Shown one piece after another: positions 35,001-43,171 of a stretch of 58,572 nucleotides of DNA. Numbering within the stretch: position 1 is the stretch's first letter; each line of letters begins with the position of its first letter. Source of the stretch: Gemmatimonadota bacterium (GTDB lineage Bacteria; Latescibacterota; UBA2968; UBA8231); assembly GCA_018672475.1 (NCBI GenBank), contig JABHFS010000100.1, positions 1-58,572 on the forward strand, written 5' to 3'. Under the pieces are notes generated by a model that was given only the letters and a program-made list of their open reading frames with translations, was not told the origin of the DNA and did no database searches. Made by a program: the position numbers and the translations under genes.

Positions 35001-36971
35001 GAGGGTCGGGTTGTAGGTGAATACCTGGCCTTCAGTGATGACACTGTCAGGCAGGGTGGTGATTTTTATTTCTGCGAACGACGTGTCCGGTGTGGGAGCG
35101 CCGCTATTGTTGGGCCCGCCGTCGTCGCCCATATCGTTGCGCGTTCTGCTAACGGCGTCGAAGAGCGAGAGGTTGGGCGTGCCCTTGTCAATGGCCGGCG
35201 AGCCGGTGACGAGCTCGAAGCGGTTGACCGAAGAGTCGAGGACGGTCGGGTTGGCGTAGATATTGTCACAGCAAAAGCTGGCAGCCACCGAAAAACTCGG
35301 CACTAGCGCATTGAGTGCGGTAATGGCCCCGGTGGTGTCGGGGGATAGGGTCGTGGTAATGACTTGGGTGGTTTGCGTGGTATCGGGAAAATTCTCGGCG
35401 GCAAAGACGAAGACTTTGTAGTTGAGTGTTTCATCGTTGCCGGCCGGGTCGATTATTTCCATCTTAATTTCGTTGCTGCCGATATCGGCGGGGGTAGTAG
35501 CCCATTCAACTGTACCCTCGTCGGAGACTTTGGAGCTCGAAACACCAGTAGGAAGAATGGACGGGTTGAAAAAATATTGCGAGCGATTGCCCGTCACGCC
35601 TATGGTGAAATTGTAGGTTTCCCCGGCGGTGTGGGGCACTTCGATGGTCGAAGTTTCTTTCACCATCCCAATAAAGCGGTTAGAAGAATCGCGTACCGCG
35701 AAAAAACCTGTGGTATCGGGAAAACTCTGGGCGGACAATATATCGAGGTTGTAGGATAGCGTATCCACCGGGCCCGAGGGCGGGGTGATCTCGATGCTGA
35801 CCGGATGGCTAGTGGTATCGTTGAGGCCCGGGTTCCAGATAATGAGCCGAGGAACATTGCTGACGTTAGCGAGGGTGGCGCCAGTGGGTAGGGTCAGGGC
35901 TTTGAAGCCGTATTGGGAGGCGGTGCCGTCGACGGCTATCAGATATTGATAGCCGACGCCGACCTGAAATTTGAATAGCGTGTCGGGGTTGTTTGTGACG
36001 AAAGAGGGAATGCGCGTGTTGAGTTGGGCCAGGCTCAAAGTGTCGCCGCGAAAGCGCAAGGTGCGCACGTTGGGGATATTGGTCATAAACGAGGGGACCG
36101 AGACGCCTGCGGTGGAAAGGTTGAGCGTGTCGCGTGTGGCCTTGGTGATATTGACGCTGTCGCCCTTGTCCGATATGTATAGGGTTTCGGTTTCCCAGAA
36201 CAGGTTGTGGTCAATAAGAGGCGTGGCGGTAGAGTCGGCATCGCGGATAGCGGCCTGGCGTGGATCGATGAACAGGTTGCTGCTGATATGGGTCCGCGCC
36301 CCGGAGGCCCAAATGTTGGGCGAGGGGTTGCGGTAAAAAGTGTTGTTGCGAATTTCGTCGCGGACGAGGGTGTCGACGGAGGAATTGCGTAGTTCGAGCA
36401 CGGCGAGGGTATCGTTGCCGGTGCCCGAATCCCGCACCAGGTTGTTGTAGAATTTGAGCCGGCCATTTTCGGTGTAGATCACGTGACCGTTTTGCGAGGC
36501 CTTGTTTTGGAAGAAGCGGTTGTCGGTGACCCGTAGCGAACAGGTCTGGCAGAAGGCGACACCGCCCTTCTCGGCCGATCCATTGTAAAAATCGATGTCC
36601 TTGATGAGGAAGTCGCTGGTCGGAGCGGTGATCTTAAAGAAATTTGTCTTGTTTTCGCCGTCGAAAATCGTCAGCCCCGTGGTCTTTATATATATGCCGG
36701 CCTGTGTGATCTCTAGAGGAAATAGTTCCCCGCTGCTGAGCGAATAGGTGCCTCCCGCGATATTAATGACATGGGGTCGGCTTTCGGTTACTATATGGGC
36801 GATGCGCAGAGCGTGGGCGATGGTTTTGAACGGCGTGGCCGAATCTTGCGCGCTCTGAACGCTGTGCCGATTGTCTCCGGTCGTTGGGTCGACATAGAAA
36901 CGCAGGGCATGGGTCGGCGTCACGGATAGCAGATGAATAGACCACAATAAAGCAAACAGGCGGAATAGCAT
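32064..36971 (-). CDS. Giant secreted protein: beta-helix, cadherin-like repeats, dockerin-like pair, FlgD-type sorting domain
   Basis: 1635 residues with signal peptide (LFALLWSIHLLSVTPTHA). Order: DUF1565/right-handed beta-helix (YVDPTTGDNRHSVQSAQD, PFKTIAHAL) to about 280; linker and Ig-like modules with FPDTTGFFAVRDS; three tandem cadherin-like repeats near 730-1010, each with DTTALEDxxY and W/F-TPTQ or TPGQ; a pair of calcium-loop motifs near 1345-1400 (VTDDGVVGFDDFFLFADNFG and FNGNGAVDFDDFFVMADNFG), dockerin-like; and from about 1555 a C-terminal module NPFNPETTLPFYLPTRG to SGLYLVEMQ, ending KVMLLK, as in FlgD/T9SS-type sorting domains. Likely an extracellular adhesin or polysaccharide-associated protein; no enzyme active site is visible. 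ATG 36971, promoter candidate just upstream. Confidence 0.85.
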   Translation of the reverse strand: MLFRLFALLWSIHLLSVTPTHALRFYVDPTTGDNRHSVQSAQDSATPFKTIAHALRIAHIVTESRPHVINIAGGTYSLSSGELFPLEITQAGIYIKTTGLTIFDGENKTNFFKITAPTSDFLIKDIDFYNGSAEKGGVAFCQTCSLRVTDNRFFQNKASQNGHVIYTENGRLKFYNNLVRDSGTGNDTLAVLELRNSSVDTLVRDEIRNNTFYRNPSPNIWASGARTHISSNLFIDPRQAAIRDADSTATPLIDHNLFWETETLYISDKGDSVNITKATRDTLNLSTAGVSVPSFMTNIPNVRTLRFRGDTLSLAQLNTRIPSFVTNNPDTLFKFQVGVGYQYLIAVDGTASQYGFKALTLPTGATLANVSNVPRLIIWNPGLNDTTSHPVSIEITPPSGPVDTLSYNLDILSAQSFPDTTGFFAVRDSSNRFIGMVKETSTIEVPHTAGETYNFTIGVTGNRSQYFFNPSILPTGVSSSKVSDEGTVEWATTPADIGSNEIKMEIIDPAGNDETLNYKVFVFAAENFPDTTQTTQVITTTLSPDTTGAITALNALVPSFSVAASFCCDNIYANPTVLDSSVNRFELVTGSPAIDKGTPNLSLFDAVSRTRNDMGDDGGPNNSGAPTPDTSFAEIKITTLPDSVITEGQVFTYNPTLDPAASIDLIDLIPGFGAPTMGTFTTFGKQPPITWTPTIADTGSHLIGISVITSSSQGRHFFNLRVRPSNEIPVVTSTADTTALEDEAYSYAIQATDANGDTLAYSLDSAPEGLTVDATTGLVQWTPTQANIGSDSVAVRIDDSKGGINIHRYLLTVLNTNDLPIISSTPDTTALEDSPFGYALAASDPDPADTLSYSLSSGPSGASIDSLGSFTWTPTQPQVGTQQISLLVSDRNGGSAAQTFSVEVAAFDDVPVIAGSPDTTALEDQAYLFLLNASDEEGGALAYSLTNGPTAMNLDTTGTLSWTPGQADLGNHAVSVQVADPAGQLASLSYQLAVLGVNDAPAIAEQIPTDSLARTIGGVELSFSVSANDEEGDSLSFSWTVGDSLQVATDSAFAYVPSLASRDTVISRVSDGTNTTATIWVVDGRQIPRILIDPALVDFGNVGIGDTARVELPVSNKGETILSISSLQVGDLHFAAAFAAISIGPGESTLLALSYTPTGRSTNTDSIRFATGDPDTPTVSIPVTGRGIVPTLLSLDLDAAAGDQGLTATIAEAGSTIELGLHALRTVDLLSYDLRLIFDPTALTFNGFVAQSGTETNLLAATGSSLTIASLVSADSIVVATLVADTLTTGISADGLLGVFTFTADSSFASTETSIHIERALLKSDDQATDTLAVGLTVVLTGRPAVPGDVTDDGVVGFDDFFLFADNFGLMEDNPSFNPLFDFNGNGAVDFDDFFVMADNFGLPSGKLIPDAQILGPMALRLDKGVESPEILEVKPYWTGDAPLRGYVLSLEFDPQILSFRQFQPRTEEASLPWVVEDQPGRLVFAAGLASEQPAFSGDLGTLTFNRLSPQKTLLRANGAIGYHTKTIGALEPPAALDLAALPKTYALYPAHPNPFNPETTLPFYLPTRGQIRLRIYDLLGQPIRTLVDDAFPAGFHQQVWQGLDDQGQTVGSGLYLVEMQAQNWRQIRKVMLLK
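32763..32910. repeat. Direct repeat encoding the two dockerin-like loops
   Basis: Two near-identical DNA segments about 108 bases apart (starting near 32763 and 32872, both reading GGCCGAAATTGTCGGC) encode FDDFFVMADNFGL and FDDFFLFADNFGL. This is a recent internal duplication or gene-converted pair within the giant protein gene. Confidence 0.75.
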
Positions 36972-37046
36972 AGACAGGATCCTTGGTTCCTCGAGTAAGT
37001 CTTCGGGGTGCGAGAGGGGGCGGGAGAGGAGGGGAAGGACACCCTA

Positions 37047-37075
37047 AATAATTAATAAAGTACAAATAATGTCAA
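37047..37075 (-). promoter_or_regulatory. Candidate promoter of the giant secreted protein
   Basis: Minus-strand TTGACA (37075-37070) followed by an AT-rich stretch with no perfect -10 (ATTATT at 17-base spacing). It lies directly after the stop of the 90-residue gene and about 75 bases before the ATG. Confidence 0.4.
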
Positions 37076-37079
37076 GTAG

Positions 37080-37352
37080 TTATGTATTGTTGGAATCAAA
37101 CCCTGAAGCACATTTCTCGATTCTTTCGCGGACTTGGGGGCGGATAAAGATCGCATCTAGGGATAGTCGAGAAAGGGCGCGGCAAAATAGATTCACCTTT
37201 TCGCCGACATCTAACTTGTCGCTGGCGATCAAATACGTCTTGCCGCCATAGCGGCAGAGTCCACCCCGGCCTTCTAAAGCATCGTAGCGGACTTCGATGT
37301 CGAGCTCTTCGGCTAGGGTTTCAAGTTCTTGCAGGAGAATCGAATTGTCCAT
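37080..37352 (-). CDS. Conserved-looking hypothetical protein, 90 residues
   Basis: I do not recognise the family with certainty. The product is soluble: a helical N-terminus (ELETLAEELDIEVRYDAL), then RGGLCRYGGKTYLIASDKL, which resembles a small conserved motif (GGLCRxxGKxyL) seen in proteins of FCB-group genomes, then a helix KVNLFCRALSRLSLD. No membrane segment. It lies upstream of the giant protein, divergent from surE. Ribosome-binding site is weak. Confidence 0.65.
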   Translation of the reverse strand: MDNSILLQELETLAEELDIEVRYDALEGRGGLCRYGGKTYLIASDKLDVGEKVNLFCRALSRLSLDAIFIRPQVRERIEKCASGFDSNNT

Positions 37353-37412
37353 GCCTACCAGAGTGAATTATGGCAATAATAGCAGATCGGATATCTGCAA
37401 ACAAGGAAATTG

Positions 37413-37441
37413 TTGGGGGCGAAGTGGGCGATTGTTATAAT
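37413..37441 (+). promoter_or_regulatory. Promoter of surE
   Basis: A perfect TATAAT at 37436-37441 with TTGGGG 17 bases upstream (37413-37418). Start site near 37448, about 37 bases before the TTG start. A small palindrome GCAGAT/ATCTGC (37382-37398) lies above it. Confidence 0.55.
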
Positions 37442-37484
37442 ATGGCTTCACTTGGAATACATAACCATTAAAAAGGAGTGATCT

Positions 37485-38300
37485 TTGACCAGCGCAAAAC
37501 CTCAGATCTTGTTGACGAACGATGATGGTGCCGATTCGCCGATATTGGTGCCGCTATTGCGGGAATTATCGGGATCGGCTGAGGTCCGTGCTGTCGTGCC
37601 GGCGACGGAGTGCAGTTGGACTAGCAAGATAGTCAGCCGATTTGAGCCATTGGCCCATGTTGAGATCGAGCGCGAGGGATTTGCGATTCAGACATTGGCG
37701 GGTTATCCGGCCGATTGCGCGAATATCGGCATTCACAACTTGAGCCCCGAAAAGCCGACTCTGCTCGTATCGGGCATTAATATGGGTACGAATGCCGGTC
37801 GCTCGTTGGCATTGAGTTCCGGTACGATCGGCGCTGCGGTGGAGGGGTTTCTCTCCGGAGTGCCGTCGGCCGCTTTTTCACTGGAATTGCCGAAAGAGGG
37901 GTATGCCTTGTGGCGGCGGGAACGGCGGTTAGACCCAGCACTTGCAGGCTTGCTCGAAGATGCTGCCGTGATTACTGGGGAAATTGTCGTCGAATTGCTG
38001 CGGGGTGGGCTGCCAGAGGGAGCCGATATGGTCACGGTGAATATACCGGCGATCGCTTCGCGCGAGTCCCCGCGACGACTGACGGGTATGGCCCATACCG
38101 AGTATGGATCGATTTTTGCCCGGCATCCGTCAGAGCCGCAATTTGCGTATAATAGCTGCCAGGTGCACGTAGTCGGTGACCAGGTTGGTAGCGACCTAGA
38201 GGCCATGGGGCGCGGAGAGATCGCGATTACTCCGCTGCGTTATTCGCTTAGTACGCCCATAGGAGCAGCGGATCGCCAGCGCTTCGAGCGCGGGGTCTGA
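37485..38300 (+). CDS. surE: 5'/3'-nucleotidase SurE
   Basis: Divalent-metal nucleotidase and survival protein, 271 residues. The N-terminal ILLTNDDGADSP contains the metal-binding Asp-Asp; a second site is VSGINMGTNAGRSLALSSGT. Typical family proteins have 250-270 residues. The start is TTG at 37485 behind AAAGGAGTG at good spacing; no nearby ATG fits. Followed 22 bases later by an outer-membrane protein gene on the same strand. Confidence 0.95.
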   Translation: MTSAKPQILLTNDDGADSPILVPLLRELSGSAEVRAVVPATECSWTSKIVSRFEPLAHVEIEREGFAIQTLAGYPADCANIGIHNLSPEKPTLLVSGINMGTNAGRSLALSSGTIGAAVEGFLSGVPSAAFSLELPKEGYALWRRERRLDPALAGLLEDAAVITGEIVVELLRGGLPEGADMVTVNIPAIASRESPRRLTGMAHTEYGSIFARHPSEPQFAYNSCQVHVVGDQVGSDLEAMGRGEIAITPLRYSLSTPIGAADRQRFERGV

Positions 38301-38322
38301 ATCCGCTATTGGGAGAGGGTCT

Positions 38323-39642
38323 GTGCATACGCTTATATGGCGTCCATTGTTAAATGGCACTTGCGTTGCAGTGTTACTATTTACGGGAGTTGCACGAGCG
38401 GAGCAGGAAGCCAGCGCTGATTCGACATCCAGTCCGTCGCCGTCTCCGCTTATAGTGGTCAGAGCTCCGCGATCGGCGACGGCACAAACGGTTGATGCGG
38501 TGCGCTGGATGTCCAAGCGTCGCCAGTTCACCGTAGCGGGCATTCCCTACGGTGTTACGGGGCTGCCCTTTATTTTTTTTAGTCCTAATACGAATTGGAA
38601 CTATGGCGTCCGCCTGCACTTGGCGGACTACAGGCGCCGTCCCTATCGCTATAAGCTGACCTTGCACGTGCACCGGTCTTCGGCGGGCAAGCTCAAAAAT
38701 CGCTTTCGTCTGAAAGTACCGCGTATTTCGGGTACGGGTTTTGGGTTGCGTTTGGAGTTTATCCGGGGGCGGAATCTGCGCACGCGTTATTATGGCTTGG
38801 GAAATAATAGCGAATTCAACCGGGATTTCGTCAATGATGAAAGCCCCGATTTCAAGGATGCAAATTACTATTATTACGTGTTGGAGAGGAATCCGCGGTT
38901 TTTGCTGAGTCTGTTGCGCGAAATCTATGGGCCAGTATCAATGTCCGTCGGTTTTGGTATGGAGCGCATTGACGTGGATCAACGCGGGACCAAGGCTTTT
39001 TATTTGGAGAGGGGGACGCCCGACGGGGTGGTAGACGGTTTTTCGGGTTTCGCCAGCGCGACCTTGCAGTGGGATACGCGGGACGACGAAGTCGTCCCGC
39101 GCCGCGGTTTTTATCAGGAGTGGTCATATGAGTCGGCGCGGAACTCGCTCTTAGGTCTATTTTTTGAGCAGATCGATTTCAGCCGCATTACCTTGACCAA
39201 CGTCTACTATATCCCGATAGGGAGTCGGTGGAATTTCTCCCATCGAACCGTGCTGGAAGTGCTCAACGGTTTGGTCCCGCTCTACGCCTATGGCGAAATC
39301 GGCGGTAGCCGTCGGGTCAAGGGGCTCGGCGGCAATGGTTCTTTGCGCGGTTTCGACACCCAACGGTTTACCGACGACGTACGCTTTTTCTCCAACGCCG
39401 AGCTGCGCTACCAGATCTACGAAATGCGGCTCTTCCGGCAGCATATCGAGTGGCAGGCGATGGCGTTTTTTGATGCGGGCCGGGTTTGGCCGGATCTGCA
39501 GCAGATCGGGTTGTCAGGCATGCACGGGAGCGGGGGCGGGGGGATGCGGATTATTTGGGATGCCGACTTCGTGATCCGCATGGGCATGGGAATAGGCGGT
39601 GAGCAGACGGACGCCTGGCTGAGCCTAGGGCAGAACTTCTAA
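38323..39642 (+). CDS. Omp85/surface-antigen family outer membrane protein
   Basis: 439 residues, GTG start with GGGAGAGGG upstream. Signal peptide (LLNGTCVAVLLFTGVARA), then a periplasmic linker and a beta-barrel: alternating strands from about residue 100, the barrel-type segment GGSRRVKGLGGNGSLRGFDT with the RGF motif typical of Omp85/BamA-type barrels, and DAGRVWPD near the end. It lacks POTRA-like repeats, so it is a short TamA- or TPS-like barrel of unknown cargo. Co-oriented with surE. Ends AWLSLGQNF with an aromatic C-terminus. Confidence 0.85.
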   Translation: MHTLIWRPLLNGTCVAVLLFTGVARAEQEASADSTSSPSPSPLIVVRAPRSATAQTVDAVRWMSKRRQFTVAGIPYGVTGLPFIFFSPNTNWNYGVRLHLADYRRRPYRYKLTLHVHRSSAGKLKNRFRLKVPRISGTGFGLRLEFIRGRNLRTRYYGLGNNSEFNRDFVNDESPDFKDANYYYYVLERNPRFLLSLLREIYGPVSMSVGFGMERIDVDQRGTKAFYLERGTPDGVVDGFSGFASATLQWDTRDDEVVPRRGFYQEWSYESARNSLLGLFFEQIDFSRITLTNVYYIPIGSRWNFSHRTVLEVLNGLVPLYAYGEIGGSRRVKGLGGNGSLRGFDTQRFTDDVRFFSNAELRYQIYEMRLFRQHIEWQAMAFFDAGRVWPDLQQIGLSGMHGSGGGGMRIIWDADFVIRMGMGIGGEQTDAWLSLGQNF

Positions 39643-39672
39643 TGATTGTACTCGGATCTGTATAGAGGGTAG

Positions 39673-40539
39673 TCAACCCGCCGTTTCTCGCGGGGCCTCA
39701 TCTGCTGGGGCGAAAAGTGCGATCAGGCGCGTTAATTCCGCCGCCATGCGATCGCGCGGGACGATGCGGTCGATAAAACCGTGTTCGAGCACGGTCTCGG
39801 CCAGCTGAAAGCCCGCGGGCAGGGGGGTGTCGCCGCCGAGGAACTGTTGGATAACGGTTTGGCCCGCGAAACCAATGCGTGCTCCAGGTTCGGCCAAGGC
39901 GATATCGCCGAGCATGGCAAAGCTGGCTGTGACGCCGCCATATGTGGGATCGGTGAGTATCGCGATATAGAGCAGGCCATTTTGTGAGAGTTGTTTGAGC
40001 TTGCCACTGACGCGAGCCATCTGCATTAGCGAGAAGGCACTTTCCTGCATGCGTGCTCCGCCGGATTGACAGACGATTATTAACGTTCGGCGTTCGGCGA
40101 TAGCCCGGTCGATGAGGCGGCAGATTTTCTCGCCGGTCGCTCCGCCCAAGGTCCCCATGAGAAAGCGCGTGTCCATTACCGCTAGTGCCACAGGATGTCC
40201 GCCGATTCTGCCCACGCCCGTGTGGACCGATTCTTTGCTCTCGCTCTGGCGGCGTCCGTCTTTGATCTTGTCCCGGTACCCTTTGAATTTGAGCGGGTCG
40301 ATCGGTGCAACTGCGGCATCGGTTTCGCTGAAGGTGCCATCGTCGATCAGGAGATTGACGTATTGCTGGTGTCCTATGGGATTGTGCCAGGTGCATTCGG
40401 GGCAGATCCAATGATTGCGCTCAAGGGCGATTTCGTAGTTGGAGTGGCTGCACTTTTTGCACTTGATCCAGATGCCTTGGGGGATCTCGCGTTTGACCCG
40501 GGATTTGAGCCCGGTCTTCATTTTTTCGAACCAGTTCAA
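39673..40539 (-). CDS. accD: Acetyl-CoA carboxylase carboxyltransferase subunit beta
   Basis: Transfers carboxyl from biotin to acetyl-CoA, the first step of fatty acid synthesis. 288 residues. N-terminal Zn finger CKKCSHSNYEIALERNHWIC followed by PEC; then the crotonase-fold core with GGARMQESAFSLMQM and TDPTYGGVTASFAMLGDI, and FAGQTVIQQ. TTG start at 40539, seven bases after AAGGAG. Downstream of the sigma/anti-sigma pair with a 12-base gap. Confidence 0.97.
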   Translation of the reverse strand: MNWFEKMKTGLKSRVKREIPQGIWIKCKKCSHSNYEIALERNHWICPECTWHNPIGHQQYVNLLIDDGTFSETDAAVAPIDPLKFKGYRDKIKDGRRQSESKESVHTGVGRIGGHPVALAVMDTRFLMGTLGGATGEKICRLIDRAIAERRTLIIVCQSGGARMQESAFSLMQMARVSGKLKQLSQNGLLYIAILTDPTYGGVTASFAMLGDIALAEPGARIGFAGQTVIQQFLGGDTPLPAGFQLAETVLEHGFIDRIVPRDRMAAELTRLIALFAPADEAPRETAG

Positions 40540-40551
40540 GAAAAACTCCTT

Positions 40552-40908
40552 TTAGACCAGGCCGCGCCGTTTGAGCCCAGCGATGGTGATTCCGGCGGTG
40601 ACTAGGATGCCGACCGAGGCCCAGACGGCGGGTTTGATGCGGCGGGAATGCCCTGGATTTGTTTGCGCGGTGGGCAACGTCTCAACCAAGGCGTCGGCGA
40701 AGGCCCGCGCATCGGGTAGCGTCTCGGGCGCAAGGGCTTGCGAGACTAGCGCGTCGGTGTGCGCATAGTCGGCGAGTGTGTCTCGCCATTCGTGATCGAA
40801 GACCAGGTGTTCGCCCATGCTCGGGACTTTTTGCGGGTCTAATTCGCCGTCTAGGTAGGCGGAAAGCTGTTGTTGCAGGTCGCGTCTCTTCCAGGGTAAT
40901 AGGGACAT
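40552..40908 (-). CDS. Probable anti-sigma factor
   Basis: 118 residues with a short cytosolic part and one C-terminal membrane helix (AVWASVGILVTAGITIAGL). The N-terminus begins DLQQQLSAYLDGEL, the usual opening of zinc-type anti-sigma proteins, but no HxxxCxxC is present. The call rests on this motif, membrane topology and position two bases after an ECF sigma gene. It would hold the sigma factor at the inner membrane until an envelope signal arrives. Confidence 0.75.
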   Translation of the reverse strand: MSLLPWKRRDLQQQLSAYLDGELDPQKVPSMGEHLVFDHEWRDTLADYAHTDALVSQALAPETLPDARAFADALVETLPTAQTNPGHSRRIKPAVWASVGILVTAGITIAGLKRRGLV

Positions 40909-40910
40909 TC

Positions 40911-41522
40911 TTATTCTCCGTAGTTCAGATCAGGTCTTGAGCGGCGCAGGCGCGCGAGTAGTTTTTTGCGGGCACTGTATAATCGCGAACTAACCGTGCC
41001 GGGCGGGATGGCGAGAATTTGCGCGATTTCCTCGTACGACAGGTCCTCAAAGCTGTTGAGCACCACGACTTGGCGCAGGGGTTCAGGCAGTTCGTCGACC
41101 AACTGGCGCACGAACTGTAGGGTCTCGCGGGAGATGCAGTCGGCTTCGGGCGTTTGTGCTCCGGATGCTGGACCGTGGCCGTCGGGGTCCTTGTGCAAGT
41201 GCAAACCCAGCCGGTGCCATGCCGACCGCGACCGGTCGCGACGCCGATTTAAGCTGAGCCGCAAGACGATGCGCGCGATCCAGGTTTTGAAAGAGGCGTC
41301 ACCGCGGAAGCTCTCTAAAGCGCGGTAGATTTTGACGAAGGCGTCCTGGACCACCTCTTCGGCGTCTTGCGGGTCGTCTAATATTTTGTAGGCCATGCTA
41401 TAGGCCAAGGGGTGATATTGCACGACTAAATCGCGGAAAGCCTGGATGTCGCCCTTGAGCGCTTGCTGGATGCGCTCGGCTTCCCGGTCGTCGTAAAGGC
41501 TTAGTTGATTTGAATTTGCCAT
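40911..41522 (-). CDS. ECF-type RNA polymerase sigma factor
   Basis: 203 residues, sigma70 family group 4. Region 2: YHPLAYSMAYKILDDPQDAE and VVQDAFVKIYRALESFRG with KTWIARI. Region 4: LPEPLRQVVVLNSFEDLSYE and EIAQILAIPPGTVSSRLYSA (helix-turn-helix). The linker between them is long and charged. ATG 41522. Followed by an anti-sigma gene. Targets are unknown; divergent from the TPR/TonB module, which may be one. Confidence 0.93.
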   Translation of the reverse strand: MANSNQLSLYDDREAERIQQALKGDIQAFRDLVVQYHPLAYSMAYKILDDPQDAEEVVQDAFVKIYRALESFRGDASFKTWIARIVLRLSLNRRRDRSRSAWHRLGLHLHKDPDGHGPASGAQTPEADCISRETLQFVRQLVDELPEPLRQVVVLNSFEDLSYEEIAQILAIPPGTVSSRLYSARKKLLARLRRSRPDLNYGE

Positions 41523-41974
41523 AGCGGTCTTATTAGATAGACACCGAAAGGAACACTTTCTTCGGCTTAAGTGTTATTATTTAGACAAAAAATAAAGAAG
41601 GAAATCGAGCATTGCGTTTATTCTTTATTGCGGGTATTTCATCCAGCAAGCGATGGGCTTGGAGATTAAACCGCAAAATAAATGGCGATTGTCCTTAGCT
41701 ATAAATTAATATAACGAATTTGGCGATTTAAATGCCCTTGGGGTCTTCGCTCTATTCTGTTCTTGGCAGGAATTTTTTTAGGTCCCTTTGATGTAACTAA
41801 ATTGTCTCATGGCGGTAAACACTGAGGTGTTGATATGCTTGGCCTTCAACGATCTAAAGGGCTGTAGCAAGTTGCATCGATACCCTAATAAGTAGATATT
41901 TGCATATTCTTGCGCGAATTCTTATTGAAAATCATATGACGCAGGTGGCTAACCCGATATTATGGATTGCTTCG
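41523..41974. other. AT-rich divergent intergenic region
   Basis: About 450 bases between the sigma factor and the TPR gene, clearly richer in A/T than its neighbours. GGAAC at 41550-41554 (a possible ECF -35 core) is followed by the inverted repeat AACACTT/AAGTGTT (41552-41575). An AT-rich block near 41689-41715 could hold a sigma70 promoter for the TPR operon, with imperfect spacing. No gene seen. Confidence 0.45.
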
Positions 41975-43114
41975 ATGAAATGTAAAACGATGCGCGTGCT
42001 GGGGCTAGCGGTTTGCATGTTTATGCTGCTCGCCGACGCTAGGGCGGAGGAAGCTTCCATAGCGGACTCGGTTCGCAAATATAAATTTCTGGCGAAGACC
42101 TCCCGGGAGAAAAAAGATTACGACGAGGCTATCGGTTATTATACCGCTCTTTTGCAGTACAGCCCGCACGATCTAAAAGCGGCTTTTTTTCTCGGCGATA
42201 TGTACTATCGCAAAAGAAATTTTGCCGAGGCGCGGACGGCTTTAGCTCGGGCGGTTGCGATTGATTCGCTGCATCTCAATTCGAATCTGCGCCTCTATGC
42301 GGTTTATCAGGCCGTTGGCGCGGTCGATTCGGCCGCTTGGAGTTTGGAGCGTGTATTGCTCAAAAAACCGACTGCCGCCGCTTATCGGCGCAAGCTGGCC
42401 GATCTCTACCGCCGTGAAGGCCAAAGTGCCCGCGCGATCACTCACTATGAGCAGTTGGTGGCAGTTGCTGCAGATACCGGACTCACCGAACTTCTTACGA
42501 TGCTCGCCAGTTTGCACGAGGAATTGGGGCAAACTGGGCAGGCGCTGGCATGGCGTCGTCGTTTAGTGGATCGCGGTAGAGGGGGTGGGGGACAAGTCGG
42601 TGAATTAGAGAGCATCGTCGAATTGCAGTTACAGACCGATGATGTGCAAGGTGCCTATACTTCATTGCTGGAATTGGCGAAGATAGATTCGCAGAGCGCA
42701 TACTCTTATTATAGTCGCATCGCCACGATTGCGACTGAACGGAACGACGAATCGATGCGTTTTAAGGGGCTTCTTGGCATGGTCGAGGCCAATCCCAAGG
42801 ATTTGGAAAGCGTTGCGGTGTTGGTGCAGTGGCACCTCAGCCGCGACGAGACGACTGCGGCGAAGGCTAGGCTAAAACAAGGCCTGGAGGAGGATCCTAT
42901 AAATGGGAATCTGCTCTTGCTGAAGGGCGAGATGCTGGTGGGCGAAGGCGATGAGGCAGGGGCTATCGCCGCCTTCGAAAAAGCCAAAAGCGACCCGGTT
43001 TGGGAAAAGGTTGCGCAACAGCGCATCTGGCAACTTCGGCCTCCGGAGACCGAAGAAGAGAAACTAAAACGCGAGTTTTTCGGCGGTGGAGAATCTCAAG
43101 AGGATCAAAACTAG
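41975..43114 (+). CDS. TPR-repeat protein heading the ExbBD/TonB operon
   Basis: 379 residues from ATG 41975; ATG 41990 would give a cleaner signal peptide (RVLGLAVCMFMLLADARA), and upstream starts to 41900 exist. No strong ribosome-binding site for any. The mature protein is TPR-rich: DYDEAIGYYTALLQYSPHDL, FAEARTALARAVAIDSLHL, and repeats to the end, finishing with EEKLKREFFGGGESQEDQN. Probably periplasmic, and the order TPR-exbB-exbD-exbD-tonB suggests a partner of the energising complex. 57 bases separate it from exbB. Confidence 0.8.
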   Translation: MKCKTMRVLGLAVCMFMLLADARAEEASIADSVRKYKFLAKTSREKKDYDEAIGYYTALLQYSPHDLKAAFFLGDMYYRKRNFAEARTALARAVAIDSLHLNSNLRLYAVYQAVGAVDSAAWSLERVLLKKPTAAAYRRKLADLYRREGQSARAITHYEQLVAVAADTGLTELLTMLASLHEELGQTGQALAWRRRLVDRGRGGGGQVGELESIVELQLQTDDVQGAYTSLLELAKIDSQSAYSYYSRIATIATERNDESMRFKGLLGMVEANPKDLESVAVLVQWHLSRDETTAAKARLKQGLEEDPINGNLLLLKGEMLVGEGDEAGAIAAFEKAKSDPVWEKVAQQRIWQLRPPETEEEKLKREFFGGGESQEDQN

Positions 43115-43171
43115 GACTAGAGAATTGTCCCGATTCTATATCGGGTCCTAACTAAATTGCGAGGAAAGAAA

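Noticed and set aside
43127..43145. CCCGAT/ATCGGG hairpin between the TPR gene and exbB as terminator
   Set aside because: Only six pairs and no T-run; the genes appear to share an operon.
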